DNA from: DATEMK01 sp035275625
GTDB taxonomy: Bacteria > Bacteroidota > Bacteroidia > AKYH767-A > OLB10
Reading direction: 5' to 3'
Assembly (NCBI GenBank): GCA_035275625.1
Contig: DATEMK010000398.1
Span: 1-8,788, forward strand
DNA length: 8,788 nucleotides
Below are positions 1-8,700 of this stretch, piece after piece (within the stretch, counting starts at the first letter, position 1; the number at the start of each line of letters is the position of its first letter). A program made the position numbers and the translations under genes. The notes below the pieces were generated by a model that was given only the letters and a program-made list of their open reading frames with translations, was not told the DNA's origin and ran no database searches.

Positions 1-12
1 AAGGGCGGCACT

Positions 13-1146
13 TCAAACCTTCACTGCATACAACTCCTTCAATTTCTCCACCACAAAATCAATTTCCGCTTTCGTATTGTACTTGCTGAAAGAAAAACGC
101 ACAGCAGGCCGGTTGGGGTCTGCTCCTATTCCGTTTAAAACATGCGAACCCACATTGCTTCCTGAAGAACAGGCGCTGCCGCCAGAAGCTGCAATACCGG
201 CAATGTCCAGGTTAAATAATAACATTTCTGAAAAATCACTGGGGGGAAAAGAAACATTGAGCACGGTATATAAACTGTCTTTTTCTGTTTCAGAATTAAA
301 ATCAATTTCAGGAATTTCGTTTTTCAGTTTGTCAATCATGTAAGATCGTAATCCTGCAATATGTTTGAGGTCATGCTCCATATCGCGGTAAGCAATTTCC
401 AATGCTTTGGCTAAACCTGCAATGCCGTAAACATTTTCAGTTCCGCCACGCATATTGCGTTCCTGGGCTCCTCCTGTAATAAACGGGTGAATCTTTACAC
501 GGTTGTTGATATAAAGAAAACCAACGCCTTTAGGCCCGTGAAATTTATGCGCTGCACACGTAATAAAATCAACAGGAATTTTTTTCAGGTCATGCACATA
601 ATGTCCCATTGTCTGTACGGTATCAGAATGAAAAACCGCATCATATTTTCTGCACAATTCTCCTGTTTTTTCAAGGGGTGTTAAAGTTCCCAATTCATTA
701 TTTGCATGCATCAGAGAAACGAGGGATTTTTCATTGCTCTTTAAAAGCTCTTCCAGATCATGGAGGTCAATATTCCCTTTTTTGTCAATATTGATATAAG
801 AAAGCTTGATGGATTCTTTCTTGCAGATTTCGGCAAGCGTATGTTCAACAGCATGATGTTCGATTTTTGTTGAAATGCAATGTTTGATCCCCAGGTCATT
901 TATACTGCACCGGATGGCAGTGTTGTTAGCTTCCGTTCCGCCTGACGTAAAAAAAATTTCGGAAGGAGAAGCATTGAGTAAATTCGCAACTGTTTTTCTT
1001 GCTTTTTCAATAATGGTTCTTGTTTCCCTGCCAAACGAATGAATGGAAGACGGATTTCCAAATTGCTTTTGCATAATCGGGAGCATCACTTCTAAAACTT
1101 CCGGATCAAGTGGTGTTGTAGCTGCGTTGTCTAAGTAAACGTTCAT
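13..1146 (-). CDS. Class I cysteine desulfurase (NifS/IscS family), complete
   Basis: This is a PLP-dependent enzyme that removes sulfur from L-cysteine to give alanine and an enzyme-bound persulfide, used for Fe-S clusters, tRNA thiolation or other sulfur transfer in the cytoplasm. The N-terminus MNVYLDNAATTP is the usual start of the family, and the gene begins with ATG, so the start is secure. Visible motifs are TSGGTEANN (68-76, phosphate binding), EHHAV (96-100, PLP-stacking His97 by analogy with IscS), ANNELG (148-153), HSDTVQ (173-178, with Asp175 and Gln178 facing the cofactor), HKFHGPKG (200-207, Schiff-base Lys201) and GGSACSSGS (322-330, catalytic Cys326). The SACSSGS loop marks class I (NifS/IscS), not SufS. 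At 377 residues it is slightly shorter than E. coli IscS (404) and closer to the short NifS/YrvO-like branch, which also has the HGPKG form. No IscU, SufE or thiolase partner is visible next to it, so its specific acceptor cannot be assigned and I give no symbol. It lies downstream of a terminator and repeat element and is probably transcribed on its own or first in an operon running off the left edge. Confidence 0.96.
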   Translation of the reverse strand: MNVYLDNAATTPLDPEVLEVMLPIMQKQFGNPSSIHSFGRETRTIIEKARKTVANLLNASPSEIFFTSGGTEANNTAIRCSINDLGIKHCISTKIEHHAVEHTLAEICKKESIKLSYINIDKKGNIDLHDLEELLKSNEKSLVSLMHANNELGTLTPLEKTGELCRKYDAVFHSDTVQTMGHYVHDLKKIPVDFITCAAHKFHGPKGVGFLYINNRVKIHPFITGGAQERNMRGGTENVYGIAGLAKALEIAYRDMEHDLKHIAGLRSYMIDKLKNEIPEIDFNSETEKDSLYTVLNVSFPPSDFSEMLLFNLDIAGIAASGGSACSSGSNVGSHVLNGIGADPNRPAVRFSFSKYNTKAEIDFVVEKLKELYAVKV

Positions 1147-1219
1147 TGAATAATCCTTAATCCTGTAAAATTATGAAAAACCTCTTAAACCGTAAAATTC
1201 TGTTTATTTTAATGGAAAA

Positions 1220-1511
1220 TTCGGTAGTGGGTCAGTTTGAATTTTTTTGGGTTTGAATACCTTGTGCCCCCCGACCTACAACTGTCCGACTTTCAAAATG
1301 ATTGCAGCCCCTGTCCCGTAGGGACATAAGCTTGGTAAATATAGTGCCTCTTCCACTGTTCCGTGCCGTAGGTACGGAACATTTTTGTTGCGTCCCTACA
1401 GGGACGCTGTTTTCCTTTGTATATTTTTTTCTACCAAGCTTATGTCCCTTCGGGACTAAATACATTACCTGTTGACCTCTTCAAAGAATTATAAATTGAC
1501 TCACTACTGAA
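1220..1511. repeat. Nested inverted-repeat, hairpin-rich intergenic element (MITE/REP-like)
   Basis: This fills most of the 428-base gap 1147-1574, which has no credible gene. The outer arms, 1220-1239 and 1492-1511, are inverted complements over 20 positions. Sixteen are Watson-Crick pairs and the other four (1223/1508, 1230/1501, 1235/1496, 1239/1492) are G opposite T, which would be G-U pairs in plus-strand RNA. Inside lies a second inverted repeat (1313-1337 with 1432-1456) and two more hairpins (1358-1380 and 1390-1407). The interior is clearly more GC-rich than the flanks. No transposase is encoded. It could be a non-autonomous mobile element, a REP-like dispersed repeat or a structured RNA. 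The resemblance to short GTCCC/GGGAC hairpin repeats scattered through some Bacteroidota genomes is from memory and untested. No target-site duplication is convincing, because both flanks are A-rich. Confidence 0.7.
1313..1456. repeat. Inner core: 25 bp inverted repeat with four gtccc/gggac-type hairpins
   Basis: The arms 1313-1337 and 1432-1456 are reverse complements at 24 of 25 positions and share gggacataagcttggta and its complement. Each arm also carries its own small palindrome: gtccc-gta-gggac at 1313-1325 and gtccc-ttc-gggac at 1444-1456. The single mismatch between the arms falls in the 3-base loop of these small hairpins. Between the arms are gttccgt/acggaac (1358-1364 with 1374-1380, extended inward by three pairs, one of them G-T, around a gta loop) and gcgtccc-taca-gggacgc (1390-1407). 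The stems therefore seem conserved more strictly than the loops. The minus-strand open frame crossing this region is probably a by-product of the repeat. Confidence 0.85.
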
Positions 1512-1517
1512 AAAACT

Positions 1518-1545
1518 AAAAAAGCCGCTATGAAGCGGCTTTTTT
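1518..1545 (-). terminator. Rho-independent terminator of the BNR-repeat T9SS protein gene (bidirectional in form)
   Basis: A perfect 7 bp GC-rich stem, agccgct (1523-1529) with agcggct (1534-1540), encloses the 4-base loop atga. It is flanked by five A on the left and a T run on the right, so the stem can extend to 12 bp. On the minus strand it lies about 29 bases past the stop codon of the 598-residue protein gene and is followed by a T-rich tract, as expected for an intrinsic terminator. The T run on the plus strand makes it symmetrical. It abuts the right end of the hairpin-rich element and separates the cargo genes from the cysteine desulfurase. Confidence 0.85.
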
Positions 1546-1574
1546 TCGATGAAATAAAAGAGGAATTTCCTTCT

Positions 1575-3371
1575 TTATTCTTTCACAAATTTTGAAACAA
1601 CAGTTGATTCATTTCCTGTAACAGTAAGGAAATATACGCCTGCGCTTTGATTAGCAAGATCAAGCATCAGATTATTTTCTCCGAAAACAGTTGTGAATTG
1701 TTTTGCAAGAACTTCTTTTCCAAGAAAATCTTTTACTGAAACTACAACAGATCCGTTTTCATTTGAATTAAGAACAAAATTCAATTTGTCTTTCGCAGGA
1801 ACAGGATAAATGTTTTTAATTGCAAATGAATTATCATTAGATTGTTCAGTGATTGCCGTTATGCACGTGGGATCACCCTGGACACGAAGTTCAACCATTA
1901 CAGAAATACCGGTATTTGTACAAGTAGGATCGAGGGTTAAGGCGGTGACATTACCGGTACCGGTTGCATTTCCATAAACAACAGGAGTGAAGTAATATGT
2001 TCCGGGAGGGAAAATTGTTCCGTCATTTATTAATACTGTAGGAGGCGGGGGGCCGATAATAATCCCTGTTCCACCCACGATAACACCCGAATTTAAAGGA
2101 TCATTGTTTCCACTTATATCACCTGATGAAACAAGAATGCTGAACCCATGTGTTGCACCATCTGTCGGAGCCACCACACCTGTTGTGGTTACGATAAGTG
2201 TGTCAAAAAAACAAATTTGCGGGGAATTCACGGTGGTAGTTCCGGGTGAAATCTGCGCAGAACCACAAGGTACTGAGACTGGCAAACCTGTAAATTTCCA
2301 TGCTCCTCCCGGTCCGCCAGAAGGAATAAATTCTCCCGACCAGCCTGTAGTTGCATCAAAAAAATCAAGCGCTGTGTGTGACGCACCAGCATCAATATCC
2401 GTCCATGTAAGTCCGTTATCAGTGCTGAATGACGTTCCAAAACCGAATGTGGCATTTGAACCTGCAGAAACAAAAGTACCGGCACCGGGAATAGCATCAA
2501 GATCATTTACATAGAATGTGCCTGAAGGTGCAATAGTATTCCATGTCAAACCGCCATCTGTTGTTTGCGCAAGCAAATAACCGATAGCATTTACTTGTAA
2601 AGCCAAACCATTCATAGCATCAGAAAAAGAAATATCTGCAATATCCTGTCTTCCCCCACCTGCTACGGTATAAGGCGGCAAACCTGTTGCAGCTTTTGTC
2701 CAGGTAGTGCCTCCGTCAGTAGAACGGTAAACATCACCATAAGTGGTCCCAAACCACACACTACCACCAGCATGGCTGAAAAGATTAGTAATTCCATATT
2801 CCGCAGAATTCGTCAAGGCAGGTAAATTAGCACCAGGTACAAGCGTCCAGGTAGCGCCTGCATCAAAAGTTTGATAGATTTCGTACTTCAGCGGGCTTCC
2901 GATTGGATCTCCCATTGCTATTCCGGTTTGAGCATCCGTGAAATAAACGAAATCGGGAAAAGAAGTTGCAGATGTAAACATATTTGTTCCAACTTCCGTC
3001 CAGCTTGCACCGGCATTTGTTGTTTTAAAAACACCGCCTGTAGCTGCTGTGGTTCCATACATGGATACATAACAAGTATCGCCATCAATTGGCCAGATAT
3101 TGGCAATCAACGATGAAGCAGGAGAACCCACAATGTTGCCGAAAGACCAGTTATTTCCACCGTCAATTGTTCGCACAAAATTTTGCGTATATTGAGTGGT
3201 TGCACCCACAGTACCGTCCTGGGGATTACCCCAAACAACATTTGCATTAACCACCTCGATGTCGTAGAGATAACTGTCAGTTCCGATGGGCGGAAGACTT
3301 TGGTTTAACCATTGTGAATGAGCCATGCACGTTGTAAGTGCAGTAATTGCAGTAAGTAAAATTTTTTTCAT
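1575..3371 (-). CDS. Secreted Asp-box (BNR/Ycf48-like) repeat protein with type A T9SS sorting domain
   Basis: This complete 598-residue protein is predicted to be exported by Sec and then by the type IX system. The first 19-20 residues are a signal peptide (MKK, a hydrophobic stretch, likely cleavage near AHS-Q). Residues about 25-365 carry six Asp boxes of the form S/T-x-D/N-x-G-x-x-W: TIDGGNNW (68), TTNAGASW (117), TFDAGATW (168), STDGGTTW (217), TTDGGLTW (270) and STDNGLTW (316). Their 42-53 residue spacing fits a beta-propeller like sialidase/Ycf48 folds. None of the catalytic residues of a sialidase can be identified, so an enzyme call is not justified. Residues about 366-505 form a Cys-containing beta-rich region I do not recognise. 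The end (about 517-598) is a typical type A sorting domain, with NIYPVPAKDKLNF, then VVVSVKDFLGKEV, then AGVYFLTV and a final KFVKE, normally removed when cargo is attached or released. The ATG start follows an A-rich leader without a clear Shine-Dalgarno sequence. The gene stands 259 bases from its upstream neighbour and ends at a strong terminator. Confidence 0.9.
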   Translation of the reverse strand: MKKILLTAITALTTCMAHSQWLNQSLPPIGTDSYLYDIEVVNANVVWGNPQDGTVGATTQYTQNFVRTIDGGNNWSFGNIVGSPASSLIANIWPIDGDTCYVSMYGTTAATGGVFKTTNAGASWTEVGTNMFTSATSFPDFVYFTDAQTGIAMGDPIGSPLKYEIYQTFDAGATWTLVPGANLPALTNSAEYGITNLFSHAGGSVWFGTTYGDVYRSTDGGTTWTKAATGLPPYTVAGGGRQDIADISFSDAMNGLALQVNAIGYLLAQTTDGGLTWNTIAPSGTFYVNDLDAIPGAGTFVSAGSNATFGFGTSFSTDNGLTWTDIDAGASHTALDFFDATTGWSGEFIPSGGPGGAWKFTGLPVSVPCGSAQISPGTTTVNSPQICFFDTLIVTTTGVVAPTDGATHGFSILVSSGDISGNNDPLNSGVIVGGTGIIIGPPPPTVLINDGTIFPPGTYYFTPVVYGNATGTGNVTALTLDPTCTNTGISVMVELRVQGDPTCITAITEQSNDNSFAIKNIYPVPAKDKLNFVLNSNENGSVVVSVKDFLGKEVLAKQFTTVFGENNLMLDLANQSAGVYFLTVTGNESTVVSKFVKE

Positions 3372-3630
3372 GTTTTTTTTAATTTTAAATGTTAGAAAGT
3401 TGTTCTTTAAATTATAATTTGGCTAAATTACTTCAAGGATGAGAAAAAACAAAAATGGATGAATTAAGGTTTGATGAATTTCGTTTTTGCAAAAGTAAGT
3501 ATGAAATTTGTATTTAAGCCTATTCTACAGGTAATTTTTGAAATGTTAGTGTAATTTTTTTTCAGAAAGATTGCATGCGCTAACCAAAACCGGATGTGAA
3601 AAAATTATTTCGGGAGGAAATAAAACGATT

Positions 3631-5676
3631 TCATTTTATTAAAGTGACGGTGCCTCTTCGTTTTACTTCTTTTCCATTGTTATCAAGGTATCGGAGCAGG
3701 TACACATACACACCGGCAGGCACATAATTGCCCTTATAATCACCTGTCCATCCTTGTTTAGGGTCATTGGTTTCAAATATTTTTTCTCCCCACCGGCTAA
3801 ATACCACAAATGAATAATTAGCTAAATCAACAAAAACATTTACGGGATAAAAAACCGAATTATGTCCGTAAGGAGAAAATGCATTGGGTATGAAGGTGAC
3901 CGGAATTTGCCAATTACAGCTTTCATTTGAAAAGGAAGAATCACGGAAGCCATAGCTGTTCAAAATTCTTTCAACTGCTTCCACGCTGTAGCAGAATTGT
4001 CCGGGGGTATCATAAAAAGCGATTACATCATCGCGATACTCATGAACATTGCCTGCAACTGAAGCAAGATAAACCGAAGGCGATTCCGGAGTCAGCCTTC
4101 TGTAAATATTGAAGTACCCGGTTCCGTTTCCCCAGCCTTCATAATCATCCCAGGTAATAAGATTGATAAAATTATTTTCGGCAGCAGATTTTGCAAGAAT
4201 GGTTTTTGCAACATTGCTTTTGGATACTGAATTGCCGCACGAATCCAATGTTTCTACCTGGTAATAATAACTCTGATCCGCGGTTTTAACGGAAGGGTCA
4301 CTTACCACAAAACCGGAAACTCCATTAAAAGGAACTGTTGTAATCGAATCAAAGGGTCCAGCAGAATTTAAACTTCTGAGCAAGTTAAATGAAACAATTT
4401 CTGCTGTTGAATCCATATAACACAATACATTTACTTCTGTTGAACTGACGACTGTCGCTGTCCGAATATACGTGAATAACGGTTCCTTAAAAATATCTGC
4501 TGCCAGGCAGCTTTTATTGGAAGAAGATGTTTTTGAAGAAATGTTTCCTATTGCCTGAACAAAAAAACAATAGGTGGAATCAGCTTCCGGGGGTAAGTAG
4601 TCGTATGAATTTTCTTCGCCACTTACCGAACCTGTATATTGAAACAATCCCGAATTTTTGCTGACGAAAATTTTATAGCTGTTCACTCCCCCGCTAAGGT
4701 TCAAATAAGCATTCCAGTCAAGCCTGATTTTACTTTCACATTTGTTCAAAGAAGTTTTCAGAAAAATCGTTGAATGATTAATGCTGAACCCTGTTGAATT
4801 ATTACAACTGTCAATAGTTGAAATGGCATATTTCTCTGAAACATTGCCCGCATTGGATAAAAGGTTCGTGTAACCGGTATTATTATAACCATAAACAGTG
4901 CTGATGGAGTCCCATGACACACCATTGAATTTATAAATAATATAACCCCTGGTATCTTTGGTGAGATTTTTTTTCCAGCTTATTGAGGCGATTCCGGTAT
5001 AAGGGTTCACACTAACAGTATCTATCACTGTAAGTGAAGTCGGAATCAGGTCATGAAAAATATTTCCGTCAATTGATGAAACAGAAACCCAGCCGGATGC
5101 GTCCCGCAACTCTACCCTGTAATTGACCTGCGAATTACAGGCGGTTGTAGTATCAAGGAAATTAAGATTTTGTGTTGAATCAATAAGAGAATAAGGTAAT
5201 GGGACATATTGATTGTAGATCAGGTACCATGGAGAAGAAGTAGAAAGTTTGGGAGCATGAATTGCATTCCACGACAGGAAAGCAATACCGTTCCCGGTGT
5301 TGGTCACATTTAGTTTCATAGAGCTTAAAGTATCAGAGGGGGGCGACAGGAGAACGCAGCAATCCGACCTGGTAATAATGAAATAATAAAATTTCACAAT
5401 GTTTGCGTTAACCGAAAGGTCTGTGTATGAATTTTGAGCATAATTAAATATGCTGTCAATTTTCGTAAACGGACCTGCCGCAGCACTGCTTCTGTAAAGC
5501 AAATAGCTATGAAAGTTTGTTCCGGTATCTGAAGGCGGTATCCAATATAATTTAACCGTTCCCGCAGCATTCACAACAGTAGAACGCAAAGACGGTGCTG
5601 AAGGTGAAGATAAGGAATGAAATGCAGCAAGCAATAAAAAACATTGCAGAAACAGGATATGTTTAAGGGGTTGCAT
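3631..5676 (-). CDS. Secreted multi-FnIII-like protein with gliding-motility-associated (type B T9SS) C-terminal domain
   Basis: This complete 681-residue surface or secreted protein is of unknown specific role. Residues 1 to about 24 are a signal peptide (MQPLKHILFLQCFLLLAAFH). The body is about six divergent FnIII-like modules, at roughly 25-118, 119-210, 211-307, 308-399, 400-494 and 495-588. Each has a core Trp/Leu strand, a Y-x-I/L-Y/F-R/K strand (SYLLYRS, GYIIYKF, SYKIFVS, YFNIYRR) and a final Y-x-V/F strand (KFYYFIITR, YYYQVETLD, FCYSVEAVE). Residues 592-681 (bases 3634-3903) are a CHU_C/gliding-motility C-terminal domain, with FIPNAFSPYG, FSRWGEKIFET, AGVYVYLLRY and RGTVTLIK. The usual Asp-rich NGDGxND segment after PNAFxP is replaced by PYGHNSVFYP, a shortened variant. 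The 110-base gap from the upstream giant gene and their shared strand allow co-transcription, since I see no clear terminator between them. It is probably adhesive or structural. No catalytic motif is visible. The ATG start places the signal peptide exactly at the N-terminus, which supports it. Confidence 0.9.
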   Translation of the reverse strand: MQPLKHILFLQCFLLLAAFHSLSSPSAPSLRSTVVNAAGTVKLYWIPPSDTGTNFHSYLLYRSSAAAGPFTKIDSIFNYAQNSYTDLSVNANIVKFYYFIITRSDCCVLLSPPSDTLSSMKLNVTNTGNGIAFLSWNAIHAPKLSTSSPWYLIYNQYVPLPYSLIDSTQNLNFLDTTTACNSQVNYRVELRDASGWVSVSSIDGNIFHDLIPTSLTVIDTVSVNPYTGIASISWKKNLTKDTRGYIIYKFNGVSWDSISTVYGYNNTGYTNLLSNAGNVSEKYAISTIDSCNNSTGFSINHSTIFLKTSLNKCESKIRLDWNAYLNLSGGVNSYKIFVSKNSGLFQYTGSVSGEENSYDYLPPEADSTYCFFVQAIGNISSKTSSSNKSCLAADIFKEPLFTYIRTATVVSSTEVNVLCYMDSTAEIVSFNLLRSLNSAGPFDSITTVPFNGVSGFVVSDPSVKTADQSYYYQVETLDSCGNSVSKSNVAKTILAKSAAENNFINLITWDDYEGWGNGTGYFNIYRRLTPESPSVYLASVAGNVHEYRDDVIAFYDTPGQFCYSVEAVERILNSYGFRDSSFSNESCNWQIPVTFIPNAFSPYGHNSVFYPVNVFVDLANYSFVVFSRWGEKIFETNDPKQGWTGDYKGNYVPAGVYVYLLRYLDNNGKEVKRRGTVTLIK

Positions 5677-5786
5677 TAATTAACTTCTAAGCTGAATTTA
5701 TTAACGAAAATAAAAACAATAGATTTTAATCAATTAAAATAAAATTATGCAACGCTGCCTGAACAGGATTTAACCTGTAATAAAAA

Positions 5787-8700
5787 TTATCTTACAAGTG
5801 CAACAGTACCCTGGTACTCAAAAGGCTTCCCGGTTTTAGTAACAACCTTGATTGAATAAACATAGGTTCCTGCCGGTGACGGGTTGTGGTTTCTATCCAA
5901 ACCATTCCAGAAATGATGATAGTCATTATTTTCAAACACCTTTTGCCCCCACCTGTTAAATATCCTCATATCATAAGAAGCCACATCCAAAACATATCCT
6001 GAACTAAAGAATACATCGTTCATGCCGTCTGCATTGGGTGTAAATGCATTCGGAACATAGAATGGAGTGATTAATACAAGTTCATTATATTCCGATACAC
6101 AACCTGCAATATTTGTTACAATCAGTTTCACATTGAACTTTCCGATTTCATCATAATAATGTTTTGGGTTCTGAACATCTGCCTTTCGACCGTCACCAAA
6201 TGTCCAGTTCCAGGTAATAGCATTTTGAGACTCATCCGCGAAATTAACTGTGGAATTGAAAACGCTTGCAACCGTTGGTTCAGCCTTGAAGTCAGCTACC
6301 GGCAAAGGATAGAACATTATATCCACATCCTGAATTAAAGTGTCTGCACATCCTTCCTGCGTTGTAATGATCAGTGAAATGGGATAAGTTCCGGGCATGT
6401 TGAAAATATGAGAAGGATTTTCTACCGAAGAAACTGCATTATCGCCAAACTCCCAATGAAATACAGACCCCGCAGGGAACACTGATGTATTAAAGAAATT
6501 GATATTTGGAATTTCACAGGTAAGGCTTGTATCATTTGAAAAACTTGCAACCGGTGTTTGATGAACCACCAGATTTTGCGCAGCAGAACTAACACAACCG
6601 TAATTATCAGTAACAATTACTGAATAAACCCCGGCAGTGGTCAAGGTAACTGATGAAGTAGTTTCCGAAGTTGACCATAAGTAATTCGAATAACTCACCG
6701 CAGTAGTAAATACGGTAGAATAGCCATCACAAATCACATTGGTTCCGGTAATTGCAGGTGTCGGCAAATTATGAACGGTAACGAGCGCTGTACCTGAAAC
6801 ACTTCCCTGGCAATGTAAATCATTCAGGTAAATCAATGAATATGTTTTTGTAATTAAAGGCGCCACAGTGACATTTTGCGGATTGTTAGAAGTTGTAAAA
6901 GGGCCAAATGTTGTTGTACCATCTGAATATTTATAAACAAACGGAGGTGTTCCGGTAAATGTAATGGTAAAAGTTGTTGATGCGCCATAACATATTTCTG
7001 AATTATTACTGATCACAGCATTCGGCAAATTATATACTGTCACTGTTGCAGCGTTACCTGTAACATTTCCAGGGCAATTGGCATCACTGATGCTTGTCAG
7101 AGAATACACAGTGGTAACTGCCGGCTGAACTGAAATAATTTCAGGATCATTGGAAGTTGTAAAGGGACCAAATATATTTGTTCCATCACTGTAATAATAA
7201 GTATAAGGAGCAGTACCATTAAAGTTAATGCTCAGATTTGTTGAGTTTCCTTTACAGATTCCTGCAGTACCTGTAACCTGTGCAGTGGGCAACTGATTTA
7301 CAGTTACCAATGCCTGGCCTGATACGGCCCCGGTACAATTGTTATCAGAAACATTGGTCAATGTATAAGTTGTGGTGACCGTTGGGGAAACCGTAATTGT
7401 TGCACTTAAGTTGCTCGTATTAAAAGGGCCGAATGTGGTTGATCCATTGCTGTAAGAATATGCAAACGGTGGGGCACCGGTAAATGATACCGTAAATGTG
7501 GTCGAACTGCCATTGCAAATTACAGGATTCCCTGCAATAACAGCAGTTGGCAATTGATTAACAGTAACGGATGCGTTACCCGAAGTTGTCCCGGTGCATC
7601 CTGCGCCTGTAACTGATGAGGTCAGATGATACGAAGTATTCGCAGTGGGTGAAACAGTGATTGTAGCAGGATTGCTTGAGGTAGTAAACGGACCATAAGT
7701 CGTTGTTCCTCCAACATAACTGTAAACAAAAGGTGCAGTGCCTGTGAAATTAACAGTGAGTGAAGCTAATTGTCCATTGCAAATAACAGGGTTTCCTGAA
7801 ATTACAGCTGTGGGTAATTGATTTACAGTAACAACTACACTGCCGCTTGGGTTTCCAGTACAATTATCATCGCTTACAGCAGTTACAGAATAAGTTGTAG
7901 TAACCACTGGTGAAACCGGAATTGTTACACTGTTATTATTTGTAATAAACGGACCAAACGTAGTTGTTCCATTGCTGTAAGAATAAGAGAAAGGTCCTGT
8001 ACCGGTAAATGCAATATTCAGATTTGTCTGGGCGCCTTTGCAAATAGTTGCTGTGCCTGTAATATTAGCAGTCGGAAGCGGATTGACAGTGACTATAGCA
8101 GACCCCTGGGTTATTCCTGTGCAATGAAGATCACTGATTAAGGTCAACGTATAGGTTTTAGTTGTAGCAGGAGAAACAGTAATGGTCTCCGGATTATTCG
8201 AGGTCACAATAGGCGCGGAAACAGTAGTTCCATCAGTATACCTGTAAGTATATGGTGCTGTTCCGACAAATGAAATGCTTATATCGGTTTGATCCCCGGC
8301 ACAAATTGTCGGGATGCCCGAAATTGTTGCTGTCGGCAAAGGATGAACTGTTACCAGGGCATTTCCTGATGTGCCGCCTGTACAACCATTTCCGGTTACA
8401 GCAGGTGCAAGTGTATAATTCGTAGTGAGACCGGGTGAAACATGTATAATCGCAGGATTGCTTGATGTTGTAAAAGGTCCGTTTGACGTAGCTCCGGCAT
8501 TATAGCTGTATGTAAAAGGAGCCTGGCCTGTAAATGAAACCTGCAGATTGGTTCCCTGGCCCAGGCAAATACCTGTGGTTCCTGAAATTGTTGCAGTCGG
8601 AATAGGTGTAACAAGAACAAGTGCTGACGTCCCGGTAACACTTCCCGGACAATTAACATTGCTGATACTGGTGATTGCGTATGTTGTATTTATGTTAGGG

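Noticed and set aside
1232..1465. 77-codon open frame on the minus strand in the gap
   Set aside because: It runs through the nested inverted repeats, its composition follows the palindromes (repeated GTCCC/GGGAC codons), and it has no domain, signal or ribosome site. It is best explained as a by-product of the repeat element.
2104..2514. 136-codon open frame on the plus strand inside the Asp-box protein gene
   Set aside because: It lies fully antisense to a well-supported gene with clear Asp boxes and a T9SS domain. Its sequence is low-complexity Pro/Val rich without a recognisable domain.
1575..3371. Sialidase or photosystem II assembly (Ycf48) enzyme function from the Asp boxes
   Set aside because: Asp boxes mark a beta-propeller fold only. 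No catalytic Arg triad or Tyr/Glu pair can be identified, and the protein is a secreted T9SS cargo in a Bacteroidota-like context.
3490..3497. Possible Bacteroidota -7 promoter box (TACTTTTG on the minus strand) upstream of the 598-residue protein gene
   Set aside because: It fits the TAnnTTTG consensus, but no TTG/TTTG -33 box lies at the right distance (plus-strand CAA around 3514-3522 is absent). One 8-base match in AT-rich DNA is weak evidence.
5763..5778. Short hairpin acagg/cctgt just downstream of the giant gene, considered as a terminator
   Set aside because: It has only a 5 bp stem with a 6-base AT loop and no T run after it on the minus strand, so it is not convincing as an intrinsic terminator.
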